Shown here in pieces: positions 26,211 through 36,300 of a stretch of DNA of 64,000 bases (position 1 is its first letter; each line of letters starts with the position of its first letter). The DNA comes from Bradyrhizobium sp. 4 (GTDB taxonomy: Bacteria > Pseudomonadota > Alphaproteobacteria > Rhizobiales > Xanthobacteraceae). The stretch lies in assembly GCF_023100905.1 (NCBI RefSeq), contig NZ_CP064686.1:4402001-4466000 (forward strand). Direction: 5' to 3'. The position numbers and the translations under genes are program-made. Under the pieces are notes generated by a model. It was not told the DNA's origin, made no database searches, and saw only the letters and a program-made list of their open reading frames with translations.

Positions 26211-26828
26211 TCAGTCGGCAACCAGTTTGGCGCGAACCGCGTAGCGAACTAGGCCGGCAGTCGAATTCACGCCGAGCTTACGCATCGCGGCGGCGCGGTG
26301 AGCCTCTGTCGTCTTCACGCTGAGGTTCAGGATAGCGCTGATGCCCTTGTTGCTATAGCCATCCGCAACCAGCTTGACGACCAGCTGCTCGCGGGGGGTC
26401 AGCCTAGTTCCGCCACCCGGTTGGCCATCGAGAACGTCCAACCCGCTCCCGATACCGAATGATTTGTGGACCAGGAGCGACTCGACAGCAGCAACCAGCA
26501 GCTTGCTCGCATCCGACTTCGACAAGAACGCGCGGGCGCCGGCCAGATAGGCCTGCTGCGCCAACAGGCCAGAGTTGTGAACGGTAAATATCAGAACCTC
26601 GATGGGAAGCGAGAATTCCCTGATCCGCCGGGTTACCTCCACTCCGGTCATGCGCGGCATGGAAAAATCGAGGATAGCGACGTGCGGCTTGCTCTCGATC
26701 GCGGCAGCAATCGCCTTTTTGCCGTCGCTCGCCTCCGCCACAACCTCCCAATCAGCACGTTGCGCAAGCACCGCGCGGATACCGGAACGGACGGCCTCAT
26801 GATCATCCGCGATCAAGATTCGCTTCAT
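26211..26828 (-). CDS. NarL/FixJ-family response regulator (RR2)
   Basis: 205 aa from the ATG at 26828, with GGAG upstream. Receiver residues D8-D9, D54 (ILDFSMPRMTG), Thr in IFTVHNS and Lys in FLSKSDA are all present. The HTH is LTPREQLVVKLVADGYSNKG then LNLSVKTTEAHRAAAMRKLG. It lies between the kinase gene and RR1, all on one strand. The 110-base gap to the kinase and 153-base gap to RR1 allow separate promoters. Confidence 0.94.
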   Translation of the reverse strand: MKRILIADDHEAVRSGIRAVLAQRADWEVVAEASDGKKAIAAAIESKPHVAILDFSMPRMTGVEVTRRIREFSLPIEVLIFTVHNSGLLAQQAYLAGARAFLSKSDASKLLVAAVESLLVHKSFGIGSGLDVLDGQPGGGTRLTPREQLVVKLVADGYSNKGISAILNLSVKTTEAHRAAAMRKLGVNSTAGLVRYAVRAKLVAD

Positions 26829-26937
26829 AGCACGCGCTCCTGCTTCGAACGCCGCCGTATCGAGTGCCAGACCCGAAGGTCGCATCTGAGGGCGACGATC
26901 GTCAATAAACCTGTTCAAGCGCTTGCGTTGGTTTATA

Positions 26938-28116
26938 TCATTGCAAGGGCAAGCGCCGCCTGCGCCGCTTTGCCTCACTCGGCAGCGGGAATACCGCGTA
27001 CAACATCGTCCCGGAGCTTTCAGGATTGGATCGGATCTCGAGACTGCCGCCAAGATGCGCAAGCCTTGATCTCATGGCGGGAATGCCGACACCCATCATG
27101 GTCGTTCCGAACCGATTGGCACGGTGAGCCGGAAAGCCGCTTCCATTGTCGCTTATTGTCAGCTGAAACTGCTCGCCTGTCACTTTGGCGAGCAGTTTGA
27201 CCTCTGTCGCCTTTGCGTGCCTGAATATGTTCGAGAGCCCTTCTTGAATGACCCGCAGCAACGACCTTTGTATCTCGTATGACAACCGATCCACGCCGGC
27301 GTCGACGTCAGTCTGGACACGCAACGCCGTCCGCGCCGCAAAGCCGCAGGCGTAGCACTCGATGGTCGCCTTCAATCCCTCTGCCACCACGTCCTGGGGA
27401 TGCATTAAATACGTCAGGGAGCGGATCTCCCTCAGAGCACGGTCAATCGATGCATCGACAAGCTCGCAAAGTCTGTCCACACCATTTGCCGGGCCGACGC
27501 AGGTGCGAATACGCACCAGCCCAAGACTCGCGGCGACAAGATGCTGGCATGTCGAATCGTGAAGCTCGGAGGCTATCCGCTGCTGTATATCCTCCCGAAT
27601 GGCAGCCAAATCGTCACCCAGCCCGGCCGGTTCATCTGAATCGCATTCATCGGATTCCTCAGGAAGAATGCGATGTCGACCAACGAGCAGAGCGATCACT
27701 CCCTCGGATTCAACAACGGGGAACACGGTCGTTTCGACCTGGCGTCGAAGCCCGCCAAGCGCAAGGCGGTGATGAGTTCGAATCTCAACCTTCTCTTCCA
27801 GGCACGTCCGCAACACCTCGCAAATGCTTTCAGAATCTTCGCTCGACCAACATTGAGAGATAGCGAGCCCAGACACTTTGCCCGACGGCAGTCGCAGAAG
27901 CGACGCGCAGGCACGCTCCATCCCATCGTATGCGAATTTACCCCCCCGCACGGGGCGCACTACAAAAAGAAGATCTTTCCAAGGGCCTCGATCAGCGCGA
28001 TTGCGGGCTTCCCCAAAAGGCAGGCGCTGCGGAGCGCCATGTGAATTCAACAAGCTCGCACGCGGGCTGTACGGCTTCATTCCAGGCACCCTTTTTTGGC
28101 CTGCCTTGAAAGCCAA
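26938..28116 (-). CDS. Sensor histidine kinase (HisKA_3 type)
   Basis: A 392-aa soluble kinase with no transmembrane helix. Residues about 45-150 form a PAS-like sensor. The H-box is IASELHDSTCQHLVAASLGL, with H186. The ATPase has an N-box (EGLSNIFRHAKATEV), G1 (ISDNGSGFPAHR) and G2 (GVGIPAMRSRL). This NarX/DegS-like subfamily pairs with NarL/FixJ regulators, two of which lie next door. The start may be the inner ATG (MKPYSPRASLL, residue 13). The signal is probably cytoplasmic. Confidence 0.92.
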   Translation of the reverse strand: MAFKAGQKRVPGMKPYSPRASLLNSHGAPQRLPFGEARNRADRGPWKDLLFVVRPVRGGKFAYDGMERACASLLRLPSGKVSGLAISQCWSSEDSESICEVLRTCLEEKVEIRTHHRLALGGLRRQVETTVFPVVESEGVIALLVGRHRILPEESDECDSDEPAGLGDDLAAIREDIQQRIASELHDSTCQHLVAASLGLVRIRTCVGPANGVDRLCELVDASIDRALREIRSLTYLMHPQDVVAEGLKATIECYACGFAARTALRVQTDVDAGVDRLSYEIQRSLLRVIQEGLSNIFRHAKATEVKLLAKVTGEQFQLTISDNGSGFPAHRANRFGTTMMGVGIPAMRSRLAHLGGSLEIRSNPESSGTMLYAVFPLPSEAKRRRRRLPLQ

Positions 28117-28476
28117 CTTTGGGCGAGTGATGATCGACCTAGCTAATCACCAGCTCAGCGCTCCCAAGACGACGCGACCTACACAACATCCCTAAGGGAT
28201 GATCTGCATCATGCTCCTCGTTTTTCATACAACCAAGGGGTTAATTCCGAATACTTCGAAACCTGCGCATGACTGGCATGAGCTAACGGCGTACCAGTTT
28301 GTCCCGCTTGTTTTCGAGTTATTGTTAAAAGAAGAGACAATGATGACGAGATCATTCGTCGTTCGGACATGCGAACAACGTCGCATACTGGCTCAAGCTG
28401 CAAACGACGGGACGAGAGATGAGGAAAGGCAGCCGGCATCAGGTCGCACAGCTGCCGACCTGCAGCGCAACAAGGA
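28117..28476. promoter_or_regulatory. Upstream region of the kinase gene, no CDS
   Basis: About 360 bases, partly AT-rich near 28200-28340, hold the presumed kinase promoter. Open frames on both strands are short and lack features. No FixK-type or other known box was recognised. Confidence 0.4.
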
Positions 28477-28728
28477 TTATCCACCACTACCGGCGGCAGG
28501 ACCGGACTTCTTCTTCGGCCGAGAGATCGGAGGATTCTGTGGCGGCGGCGCAATCACCAGGGGATGCGCTGGCACCCGAAGTCGGTTTTCCCCAAGGTCA
28601 TCCCTCAGTGCGTCGGTGTCCATACGCTGGCTTCGGTCGACGGAGTCACGAGGATCCGCCGCTGCGGCGCTCGCCGCCATGATCCCGAAACTCATTCCCA
28701 GCAGGACGGACAGGCGTCTCGCAAGCAT
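28477..28728 (-). CDS. Small secreted proline-rich protein
   Basis: 83 aa from the ATG at 28728, with GAGAGGG upstream. A signal peptide (MLARRLSVLLGMSFGIMAAS, cut near AAA) is followed by a polar, charged stretch and a Pro-rich basic end (VIAPPPQNPPISRPKKKSGP). It starts 15 bases after the stop of the barrel protein gene, so the two are likely cotranscribed. Unknown periplasmic or wall-interacting role. Confidence 0.68.
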   Translation of the reverse strand: MLARRLSVLLGMSFGIMAASAAAADPRDSVDRSQRMDTDALRDDLGENRLRVPAHPLVIAPPPQNPPISRPKKKSGPAAGSGG

Positions 28729-28742
28729 TCTCAGATACCCTC

Positions 28743-29555
28743 TCAAAAGGCAAAATCGAGCCGCGGCCCGATCCGCAGATCTCTGTAGTTCCGCAGCGGA
28801 ACGTTGGACGTCCGCGCTTCGTAGAGCACGGTGGTGGTGAGCGACAGATTGCTGGCAAAATTATACTTCAACCCTAAGTCGGCCGAATAGAGCTGGTCCC
28901 GTCGCCCGGAATTCAATCCATCGGTGAACCAGTAGGCTTCGAACAAAGGCGCGCTCACAATCGACCATTTCGGATCGAGTTTGACCTCAATGCCAAGAAC
29001 GGCATCAAAGCGCCAGCGGCGGGCCTCGGCCAAATCAGAAAAGCGGTAAGTCAGCAGCCACAATGGCGACAGCGTTACATTCGCAACCTGGAAGTCACGA
29101 GCCACGGAACCCATCACGTCATGCGAGGTGAACGCGAGGTCGCGATAGACGCCGTCGAAGTCGTAGCGGTTCTCGTAGATCGCGGAGAATCTCCAGCCGT
29201 TCCAATTTTGGGTCAACCGCCCACCCAAGCGCGCGATCCCAAAATTGCTGTCCTTCTCCGTCGCGTAAGCTTCGTATTGCGCACGCGCATAGAGTCTATA
29301 CGACAGGTCTGCTGTCAAATAGCCGTCCAGCCTGGCGCTGATATCGGGCTCATAATAGGCATCTGATCTGCGATTGTTGCGGCTGAACAGGGCGTTGTCA
29401 GTAAAGGTTGGTGAGACCGAGCCAACGATACTCCAAGAAGGCGGAGCGAGCGGCGGCGGATCCGCCTTGAAGTCCCTCAGATCCACGTCAGCTGCAAGCG
29501 CGGCAGTCGAACCCAAGAGTCCAATCATCTGCAAAAGAAATCCAGATACACGCAT
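28743..29555 (-). CDS. Outer-membrane beta-barrel protein
   Basis: 270 aa from the ATG at 29555; a longer open frame upstream is not protein-like. The signal peptide is MRVSGFLLQMIGLLGSTAAL with ALAAD. The rest is alternating aromatic/polar strands (LSYRLYARAQYEAYATEKDS, FSAIYENRYDFDGVYRDLAF) and a terminal GPRLDFAF with C-terminal Phe, the outer-membrane assembly signal. It resembles unassigned alphaproteobacterial barrel proteins. Function unknown. Confidence 0.8.
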   Translation of the reverse strand: MRVSGFLLQMIGLLGSTAALAADVDLRDFKADPPPLAPPSWSIVGSVSPTFTDNALFSRNNRRSDAYYEPDISARLDGYLTADLSYRLYARAQYEAYATEKDSNFGIARLGGRLTQNWNGWRFSAIYENRYDFDGVYRDLAFTSHDVMGSVARDFQVANVTLSPLWLLTYRFSDLAEARRWRFDAVLGIEVKLDPKWSIVSAPLFEAYWFTDGLNSGRRDQLYSADLGLKYNFASNLSLTTTVLYEARTSNVPLRNYRDLRIGPRLDFAF

Positions 29556-29767
29556 CCGAATCCTCGAGATTGTCGGCCCTGCCCCAACAAGCGAGCACGA
29601 TAGGCTTGGCCTATCGATTGTCAATCCGCACAAACAATGCTCGCAGAGATTGCGGCCGCCTGTGACAGAGAGAGCACGCGAATGGGTGCGCAATTGTTCA
29701 AGGGCACGCAGAAAAGATCGACAGGCAGTCCTCATAGCGGTGCTTCCTTGATCGGCGTGCCGCGTCA

Positions 29768-30343
29768 CTAAGCGGGCTCCGAAACGGCAGCCACGACAAC
29801 TACGGCAGCCGAGAGCCGTTCGAAAATCCGCCGCTGCTCCACGATCGCGGGCCAACCGTAGAGAAAAATTTCTGACGGCTTCCAGATCGCCACCCAGCCC
29901 AGAATCAAGAAGCTTTCCCTCAGAATGTCCGGGAGAGGTCCATCTCCAAGGACCAGGCCCGCCAGCCATCCAACCGCAAGACAGCTAGAGAGGATCGCAA
30001 CGCCTACGATCAGCGAGCGGCGCCCTGACTTGAATAGAACTTGCAGCTCTCTCGATTTTTCGTGAGCGCGCAGCAGGAAATGCTGCGCCACGGCCGGAGC
30101 CAAATCCGGCACGATCGCATCCAAGGAGCCCGCCCAGGCTAGATGAATCACGATTTGGATGGGAGCGGCTTTCGCGATATCCTCAGCCTGGTCGGCGATG
30201 TATCGCTCTGCCTCGGTTGCGAGCTCCTTCTCGCGAAATGGCGCCGGATCAAGTGTGTTGAACAGTTGCAGCGGATTGGAAAGTCTGATGACGATCCTGC
30301 CGAGACCTGCGTTGCTCAAAGCGTGCACTTGCATGTGTGTCAC
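29768..30343 (-). CDS. Conserved membrane-anchored hypothetical protein
   Basis: 191 aa. The N-terminal 100 residues are soluble with IVIRLSNPLQLFNTLDPAPF and an acidic helix RYIADQAEDIAKAAPIQIVI. Two transmembrane helices (about 110-135 and 145-165) and a short tail follow. The motif FNTLDPAPFREKEL looks conserved among rhizobial hypothetical proteins often found beside stress genes. No catalytic residues can be named. It lies 89 bases downstream of arcA. Confidence 0.72.
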   Translation of the reverse strand: MTHMQVHALSNAGLGRIVIRLSNPLQLFNTLDPAPFREKELATEAERYIADQAEDIAKAAPIQIVIHLAWAGSLDAIVPDLAPAVAQHFLLRAHEKSRELQVLFKSGRRSLIVGVAILSSCLAVGWLAGLVLGDGPLPDILRESFLILGWVAIWKPSEIFLYGWPAIVEQRRIFERLSAAVVVVAAVSEPA

Positions 30344-30432
30344 TTCCGGCAGTCGCCGAGGAGGCGGCTGCCCCGGAGTTCCAGGTCCGCGAAGCTTGTC
30401 GTCGCACCAGAGCAGTCCCTACCCCTACCTTG

Positions 30433-31680
30433 CTAGTAGTCCACGGCGTCCCGGATTATCGGACAGGTCATGCAGTGACCACCGCCTCGACCCCGGCCCA
30501 GCTCCGCCCCCACGATGGTGATAACTTCGATACCTTCCTTGCGCAGTAGGGTGTTTGTGTAGGTGTTGCGGTCGTAGGCATACACCACGCCCGGCGACGC
30601 ACAGACAAGGTTGGCGCCGCTGTCCCATTGTGTGCGCTCGCGCTGATAGTCGCTTCCACCAGCCTCGACTACGCGAAGTTTCTTGAGGCCGAGCGCTTCC
30701 TCGACGACGCTGACAAATGGCTCGTTCTCGGGGTGCAACTCAAGCCCGCTCGGGTGATCGCTCGGGCGATAGGAATAGGTGCGCGTCTGGTTGATGAAGT
30801 CGGGCGCGGTCAGGACGCAATCGCGGTCCGCGAACGTGAATACGGTGTCGAGATGCATGGCGGCGCGGATCTTGGGCATCGCCGCGACGATCACGCGTTC
30901 CGCCGCCTTCTTCTGAAACAGCGTCGCCGCGAGTTGGCTGATCGCCTGGCGAGACGTGCGTTCGCTCATCCCGATCAGCACAACTCCTTTGCCGATCGGC
31001 ATCACGTCACCACCCTCCAGCGTAGCCAGCCCATGGTCGTGCGTGGGGTCGCCCCACCACACATTGACCTTGCCAGCAAAGTCGGGGTGGAACTTGTAGA
31101 TCGCCGTCGCGAGGATCGTTTCCTCGTGCCTTGCCGGCCAAAAAAGGGAATTGAGCGTCACGCCGCCGTAGATCCAGCAGGTGGTGTCGCGCGTGTAGAG
31201 CGTGTTCGGCAGTGGCGGCAGCAGGTACTCGGTGGCGCCAGCCGCCTCCTTGACTATCTTGATCGCCTGGCCGCCATGCTCCTCGGGAAAGTCATGGATG
31301 GACAAGCCACCGATCAACGTTTCCGCCAGCTTGCGATTGTCCAAGCCTGCAAGGTAGCTTCTCAGTTCGTCGATGAAGCCGAGCCCGACCTGATCCGGCA
31401 CAACCTGGTTGTCGAGAATCCACTTCTTGCCTTCGGGTACCGACATCGTTTCGGCCAGCAAGTTGTGCATTTCAACCACATCGACGCCTCGGTCGCGCAT
31501 CTTGGTGACGAAGTCGAAATGGTCACGCTTGGCGTTCTCCACCCAGAGAACATCGTCGAACAGCAGCTGATCGCAGTTCGACGGTGTGAGCCGCTGATGC
31601 GCGCGACCGGGCGCGCAGACCATCACCTTGCGGAGCTGACCGACTTCCGAATGAACGCCGAAAGCTGGGGAATTCGCCAT
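30433..31680 (-). CDS. arcA: Arginine deiminase
   Basis: 415 aa from the ATG at 31680, with AAAGGA upstream. It hydrolyses arginine to citrulline and ammonia. Typical motifs are VHSEVGQLRKVMVCAPGRAH at the N-terminus, LPNTLYTRDTTCWIYGG, EGGDVMPIGKGVVLIGMSER, HLDTVFTFADRDCVL and the catalytic Cys403 in GGGHCMTCPIIRD. Length matches the family. It is 23 bases downstream of arcD in one operon. Genes for ornithine carbamoyltransferase (arcB) and carbamate kinase (arcC) are absent nearby. Confidence 0.96.
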   Translation of the reverse strand: MANSPAFGVHSEVGQLRKVMVCAPGRAHQRLTPSNCDQLLFDDVLWVENAKRDHFDFVTKMRDRGVDVVEMHNLLAETMSVPEGKKWILDNQVVPDQVGLGFIDELRSYLAGLDNRKLAETLIGGLSIHDFPEEHGGQAIKIVKEAAGATEYLLPPLPNTLYTRDTTCWIYGGVTLNSLFWPARHEETILATAIYKFHPDFAGKVNVWWGDPTHDHGLATLEGGDVMPIGKGVVLIGMSERTSRQAISQLAATLFQKKAAERVIVAAMPKIRAAMHLDTVFTFADRDCVLTAPDFINQTRTYSYRPSDHPSGLELHPENEPFVSVVEEALGLKKLRVVEAGGSDYQRERTQWDSGANLVCASPGVVYAYDRNTYTNTLLRKEGIEVITIVGAELGRGRGGGHCMTCPIIRDAVDY

Positions 31681-31703
31681 TGCTGGATCCTTTCGTACCG
31701 GGG

Positions 31704-33137
31704 CTAGATGCTGATGTAGCCGGTGGCGAGGCCATGGATACCGACGACGCATCCGATCACCGCTACCGCGAACAAGACCCACTCGGCCGGCGTGAACAGT
31801 TGTTTGCCCTGCTCATTCCGCGTGATGTAGTACAGGATGGTGCCGGGTGCGTAGATGATGAAGCCGAGCAGCAGGAATTTGGTCCCGCCGGCGAACAATA
31901 GGAATATCGTGTAGATCGTCGCCAAAACCGCGATGATGGTATCCTTGCGGAGGTCGCGTGAATCCTTCTCGTAGGTTTCCCTGCGATAGACCAGCATCAA
32001 CGCGAACGCAGCGGACAAGAAATAGGGAATCAACGAAAGATGACTACATAGCGACAGCGCGAACGTGAAGGCGTCGTCGGAGAACAGCGTCGCGACGAGC
32101 ACCGCCTGAATCAGCAGCGTGGTCATCAGCAGCGCCGCCGATGGCACTTGATTAACGTTCTCTCGCGCCAGGAAGGTGGGCATATCCCGCTTCTTCGCTG
32201 CAACGGAAAGCACCTCGGCAGCCATCATCGTCCACGCCAGATAGGCTCCAAGAACCGAGACAATTACGCCGGCACCAATGAAAACCGCACCCCATTGCCC
32301 GACCGCAGCCTCGAGCACGCCACCGACGGAGGGCTGACGAAGCTGCGCGATCTCCGCGCGTGGCAGGACGCCGTAAGCGAGTATCGACACCGATGCAAAC
32401 AGCGCCAGCACTCCAAGGAATCCCGTGACGGTGGCGACACCCACGTCTTCGCGCTTCTCCGCGAACCGCGAATAGTTGCTGGCCCCCTCGATCCCTAAGA
32501 ATACGAAGACGGTCACCAGCATCGTCGCCTTGACCTGCTCGAACAGGTTGCCGTAGTCACCCGCGGTGCCGCCCCACAGGTTGTCTGCGAACACCGATGG
32601 CTTGAGGAAGAAGATTGATAACACCACGAACAACAACAGCGGGATGATCTTGGCGACCGTGACGATCGCGTTGATTCCGGCTGCTTCCTTCACGCCGCGC
32701 AGCACCAGAAAATGGAACGCCCATATACCGACCGAGGAGATGAGCACCGCGGGCAACGTATTGCCCTGCCCCAGAACCGGAAAGAACGCGCCGAGCGTCG
32801 ACTTGATCAGGATCCAGTACGAGACGTTGCCGACGCAGGCGCTGGCCCAATAGCCGAACGCGGAAAAGAAGCCGACGTAGGGCCCAAACCCCGCCCGCGC
32901 GTATGCGTAGACACCGGCATCCAGATCGGGCTTGCGGTTGGCCAAGGTCTGGAAGACGAAACACAGCATGAGCATCCCCGCTCCGGCGATGGCCCAAGCG
33001 ATGAGCGCCCCGTAGATGCCGGTCGCCTGCGCGAAGTTGCGCGGTATCGAGAACACGCCGGCGCCGACCATGCCGCCCACCACCATGGCGGTCAGGGTCC
33101 GCAGCGGCAGCCTCTGGACGTCCGTTTTTGTGCTCAT
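31704..33137 (-). CDS. arcD: Arginine/ornithine-type APC antiporter
   Basis: A 477-aa, 12-helix transporter. The N-terminal VGGMVGAGVFSIPRNFAQAT is the APC substrate-binding GxGxF loop. KPDLDAGVYAYARAGFGPYV and the C-terminal TIYTIFLLFAGGTKFLLLGF match the ArcD/YdgI group. Its place directly upstream of arginine deiminase supports arginine uptake in exchange for ornithine or citrulline. A close paralogue lies at 44525-45964. Confidence 0.93.
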   Translation of the reverse strand: MSTKTDVQRLPLRTLTAMVVGGMVGAGVFSIPRNFAQATGIYGALIAWAIAGAGMLMLCFVFQTLANRKPDLDAGVYAYARAGFGPYVGFFSAFGYWASACVGNVSYWILIKSTLGAFFPVLGQGNTLPAVLISSVGIWAFHFLVLRGVKEAAGINAIVTVAKIIPLLLFVVLSIFFLKPSVFADNLWGGTAGDYGNLFEQVKATMLVTVFVFLGIEGASNYSRFAEKREDVGVATVTGFLGVLALFASVSILAYGVLPRAEIAQLRQPSVGGVLEAAVGQWGAVFIGAGVIVSVLGAYLAWTMMAAEVLSVAAKKRDMPTFLARENVNQVPSAALLMTTLLIQAVLVATLFSDDAFTFALSLCSHLSLIPYFLSAAFALMLVYRRETYEKDSRDLRKDTIIAVLATIYTIFLLFAGGTKFLLLGFIIYAPGTILYYITRNEQGKQLFTPAEWVLFAVAVIGCVVGIHGLATGYISI

Positions 33138-33304
33138 GGAGGCGTCCCAATCCTATGCATTTATCCACGACGAACGACGCGCGACGCCCGACGGGACACG
33201 ATTTTTGCGTCGCACATGGCAACCACCAGGCGGTCGGTGCGAACGGCGACTGGAATAGCTTCTCCGATCATCACAGACGCACGACGGCCGGCACATCAGG
33301 TTGA

Positions 33305-36300
33305 CTACCTAGCCGAAGGTGAGGATTCCCCTATCCGGCTTTGCTTTCCCGATTCCGGAGTCTTGCTCAGCGCCGGGTCGATTGCCGAGTCGGTCGCGCC
33401 GAACCAGGCAACATAAATCGTCGGCAAGAAGACGAGGGTGAGAACCGTCGCAACCAGCAAGCCACCCATGATGGCGAATGCCATCGGTCCCCAAAACACT
33501 GTCGGCGCAATCGGAATCATCCCAAGGACAGTCGATATCGCTGTCAACATGATCGGCCGGAACCGGGAGCTGCTAGCGTCTACCGCGGCTTCCCAAGGCG
33601 ACTTGCCGATCGCGCGCTCCGCGTCGATCTGACCGATCAGAATGACCGCGTTCTTGCTGATCATACCCAAGAGCGCAAGGACACCCAGGATGGCAACGAA
33701 GCCGAGCGGCCTCCCGGAAAGCATCAGCGCGGCGACGACCCCGATCAGTCCGAGCGGCGCCACGCTGAGGACCATGAACAGCCTCGGGAAGCTCTGGAGC
33801 TGGACCATGAGGACCGTAAACATGACGAACAGCATCACTGGAACGACCGCCAGCACGGATGCCTGCGACTTTTGGCTCTCCTCTACCGTGCCGCCGACGA
33901 CCACTCTGTACGATGGCGGAAGGGTCTTCTGGAACTTCTCGATGGCCGGCAACAGCGAGGCGACAACGCCTTCCGGCAATTTGTCACCGTCGATGGCAGC
34001 CTGGACCGTCAGAGTCGGAACGCGGTCCCGACGCCAGACGAGCGGGAATTCCTGGTCATATTCGAAGGAAGCAAATTGACTGAGAGGAACGGTCTGTCCG
34101 CCGCCCAGCGCTACTTGCAGGTTGCGCAGACTGTCCAGCGAGACCCTCTGCTCGTCAGTCGCGCGCGCCACCACGTTGACGAGATAGATATCATCGCGGA
34201 CCTGAGTGACAGGCGTGCCCGTGATGACGGCGTTCAAAACGGTCGCAATCGCCTGTGAGCTCAGACCGAGTTGCCGCGCCTCGTTCTGGTCCACGCGAAT
34301 ACGGACCTGCCGGTCGGGCTGCATCCAATCGAAATTCGTTTGCTTGGTGTCCGGACTGGACGCGACGATCTGCCCGACCTGAAGCGCGATCTCGCGCACC
34401 CGTTCGACGTCTGGCCCGCTGACCCGGTACTGAATCGGCCAACCGACCGGCGGCCCGAGCTCGAGCGGCGAGACGAACGCGATCGCCTTGGGGAATTCTT
34501 CGGCCAGCGTTTTTTCTAGCTTCACATGCAGGCGATCCCGAGCGGCGACGTCCTTCGCGATCACCACGATCTGCGTGAAGAAATCGTTCGGGAGCTGGAC
34601 GTTGAGGGGCAAGTAGAAGCGGATGGCGCCCCGTCCGACATAAGTGCTCCACCGAGCCACGTCGGGGTCGGTCGCAAGCGCCGCATCCAGGCGCTTCGCC
34701 GCTGCTTCGCTCGCGTAGATCGAAGCGTTCTGCGGCAGGCTGATATCGACCAGCAGCTCCGGACGATCCGATGACGGAAAAAACTGCCGCGGGATCAGCG
34801 GCATTGCAAGGACCGACGCGACGAAGAGCGCCAGGGAAATTGCGATCGTGAGCCATTTCGCGCGCATCGCCAAGGTCAGAAAATGCCGGTATATCCGGAA
34901 AATCCTGCCCGGGTCCGCCGACTTGCCCCGCTCGGGCGGGACAAGGATGGCGGCGCCCAATAGCGGCGTGAAAATGACCGCGACCATCCAGGACACCAGC
35001 AGCGCGATGGTGACGACCGCGAAGAGCGAGAACGTGTATTCTCCAGCGGAGCTCGCCGCAAAGCCGACAGGAATGAAGCCCGCGATGGTCACCAGCGTGC
35101 CAGCGAGCATCGCCATCGCATGGGTCCGGTAGGCGAAAGTAGCCGCCTCGATCTTGCTCGCACCTTCCGCCAATTTGGTCAGGGTCGCGTCCGTCGTGGT
35201 CATGGCATCGTCGACCAGCAGCGCGAGCGCTATGATCAGGGCACCGAGCGATATACGCTGCATATCGATGCTGAGCAGTCCCATGATCGGCATAACGATA
35301 GCCAGCGTCAACGGTATCGCCAGCGCGATGATCAGGCCCGGACGCACGCCCAGGCTGATGAAACTGACGACCATGATGATGGCGACGGCCTGCAGCAGCG
35401 AAACCATGAATTCTCGAATTGCGTGGTTGACCACGACGGGCTGGTCCGCGACCAGGCTGGGCTCGATGCCTATCGGGAGTCCCGCGGTAATCTGCGCCAT
35501 CGCCTTGGTGATGTTCGCACCCAGCGCAAGAATATCCCCGCCATCTCTCATGGCGATTGCGAGTCCTATGGCCGGCTTTCCATTGACTCGAAACATCGGG
35601 TGGGGCGGGTCTGTGTAACCGCGACGCACCCGCGCGATGTCGCTCAGGCGGAGCATGCGCCCGCCCGCGGAAAAATTGATGCCGGCGATGTCCTGCTCGG
35701 ACTGAAAGCCGCCGGACACTCGTAGCGAGATACTCTCGGCGCTCGTCTGTACCGTTCCGGCCGGGCGGACGATGTTTTGCGACTGAAGGGCCGCAATAAG
35801 GGCGGACCGATCGACTCCGAGTGCCGCGAGCTCCTTAGTGGAGAACTCGACGAAGATCGCTTCGTCCTGCTCGCCAAGGAGCTCGATTTTCGACACGTCG
35901 GGAACCATCAGCAACTTTGAGCGGATCTCCTCGACTTGGTCACGCAGCTCGCGCTGGGTAAAACCGTCGCTCGTGAAGCCGTAGATGATCCCGAAAGTAT
36001 CGCCGAATTCGTCGTTGAACCCCGGACCGATGACTCCGGCGGGCAGCGTATGGCGCATGTCACCGATCGACTTGCGCACGTGGTACCAAGTGTCCGTGAC
36101 CTCTCTCGCGCTGGCACTACCTTTTAGATTTACGAATACGGTCGAGACACCTGCCCTCGTGAAGCTGCGAAGGAAGTCGAGATGCGGTGTTTCCTGCAGG
36201 CGACGTTCGAGGCGCTCCGTCACCTGCTTCATCGTCTCCTCTACGGAGGCCCCCGGCCAAGCGGCTTGAACGACCATCGTCTTGATGATGAAGGCCGGAT

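Noticed and set aside
28209..28553. 115-codon minus-strand frame upstream of the kinase gene
   Set aside because: No ribosome-binding site, no domain, and composition typical of non-coding frames.
33138..33304. FNR/FixK-type box upstream of arcDA
   Set aside because: The intergenic sequence was read for TTGAT-N4-ATCAA and no acceptable match was found.
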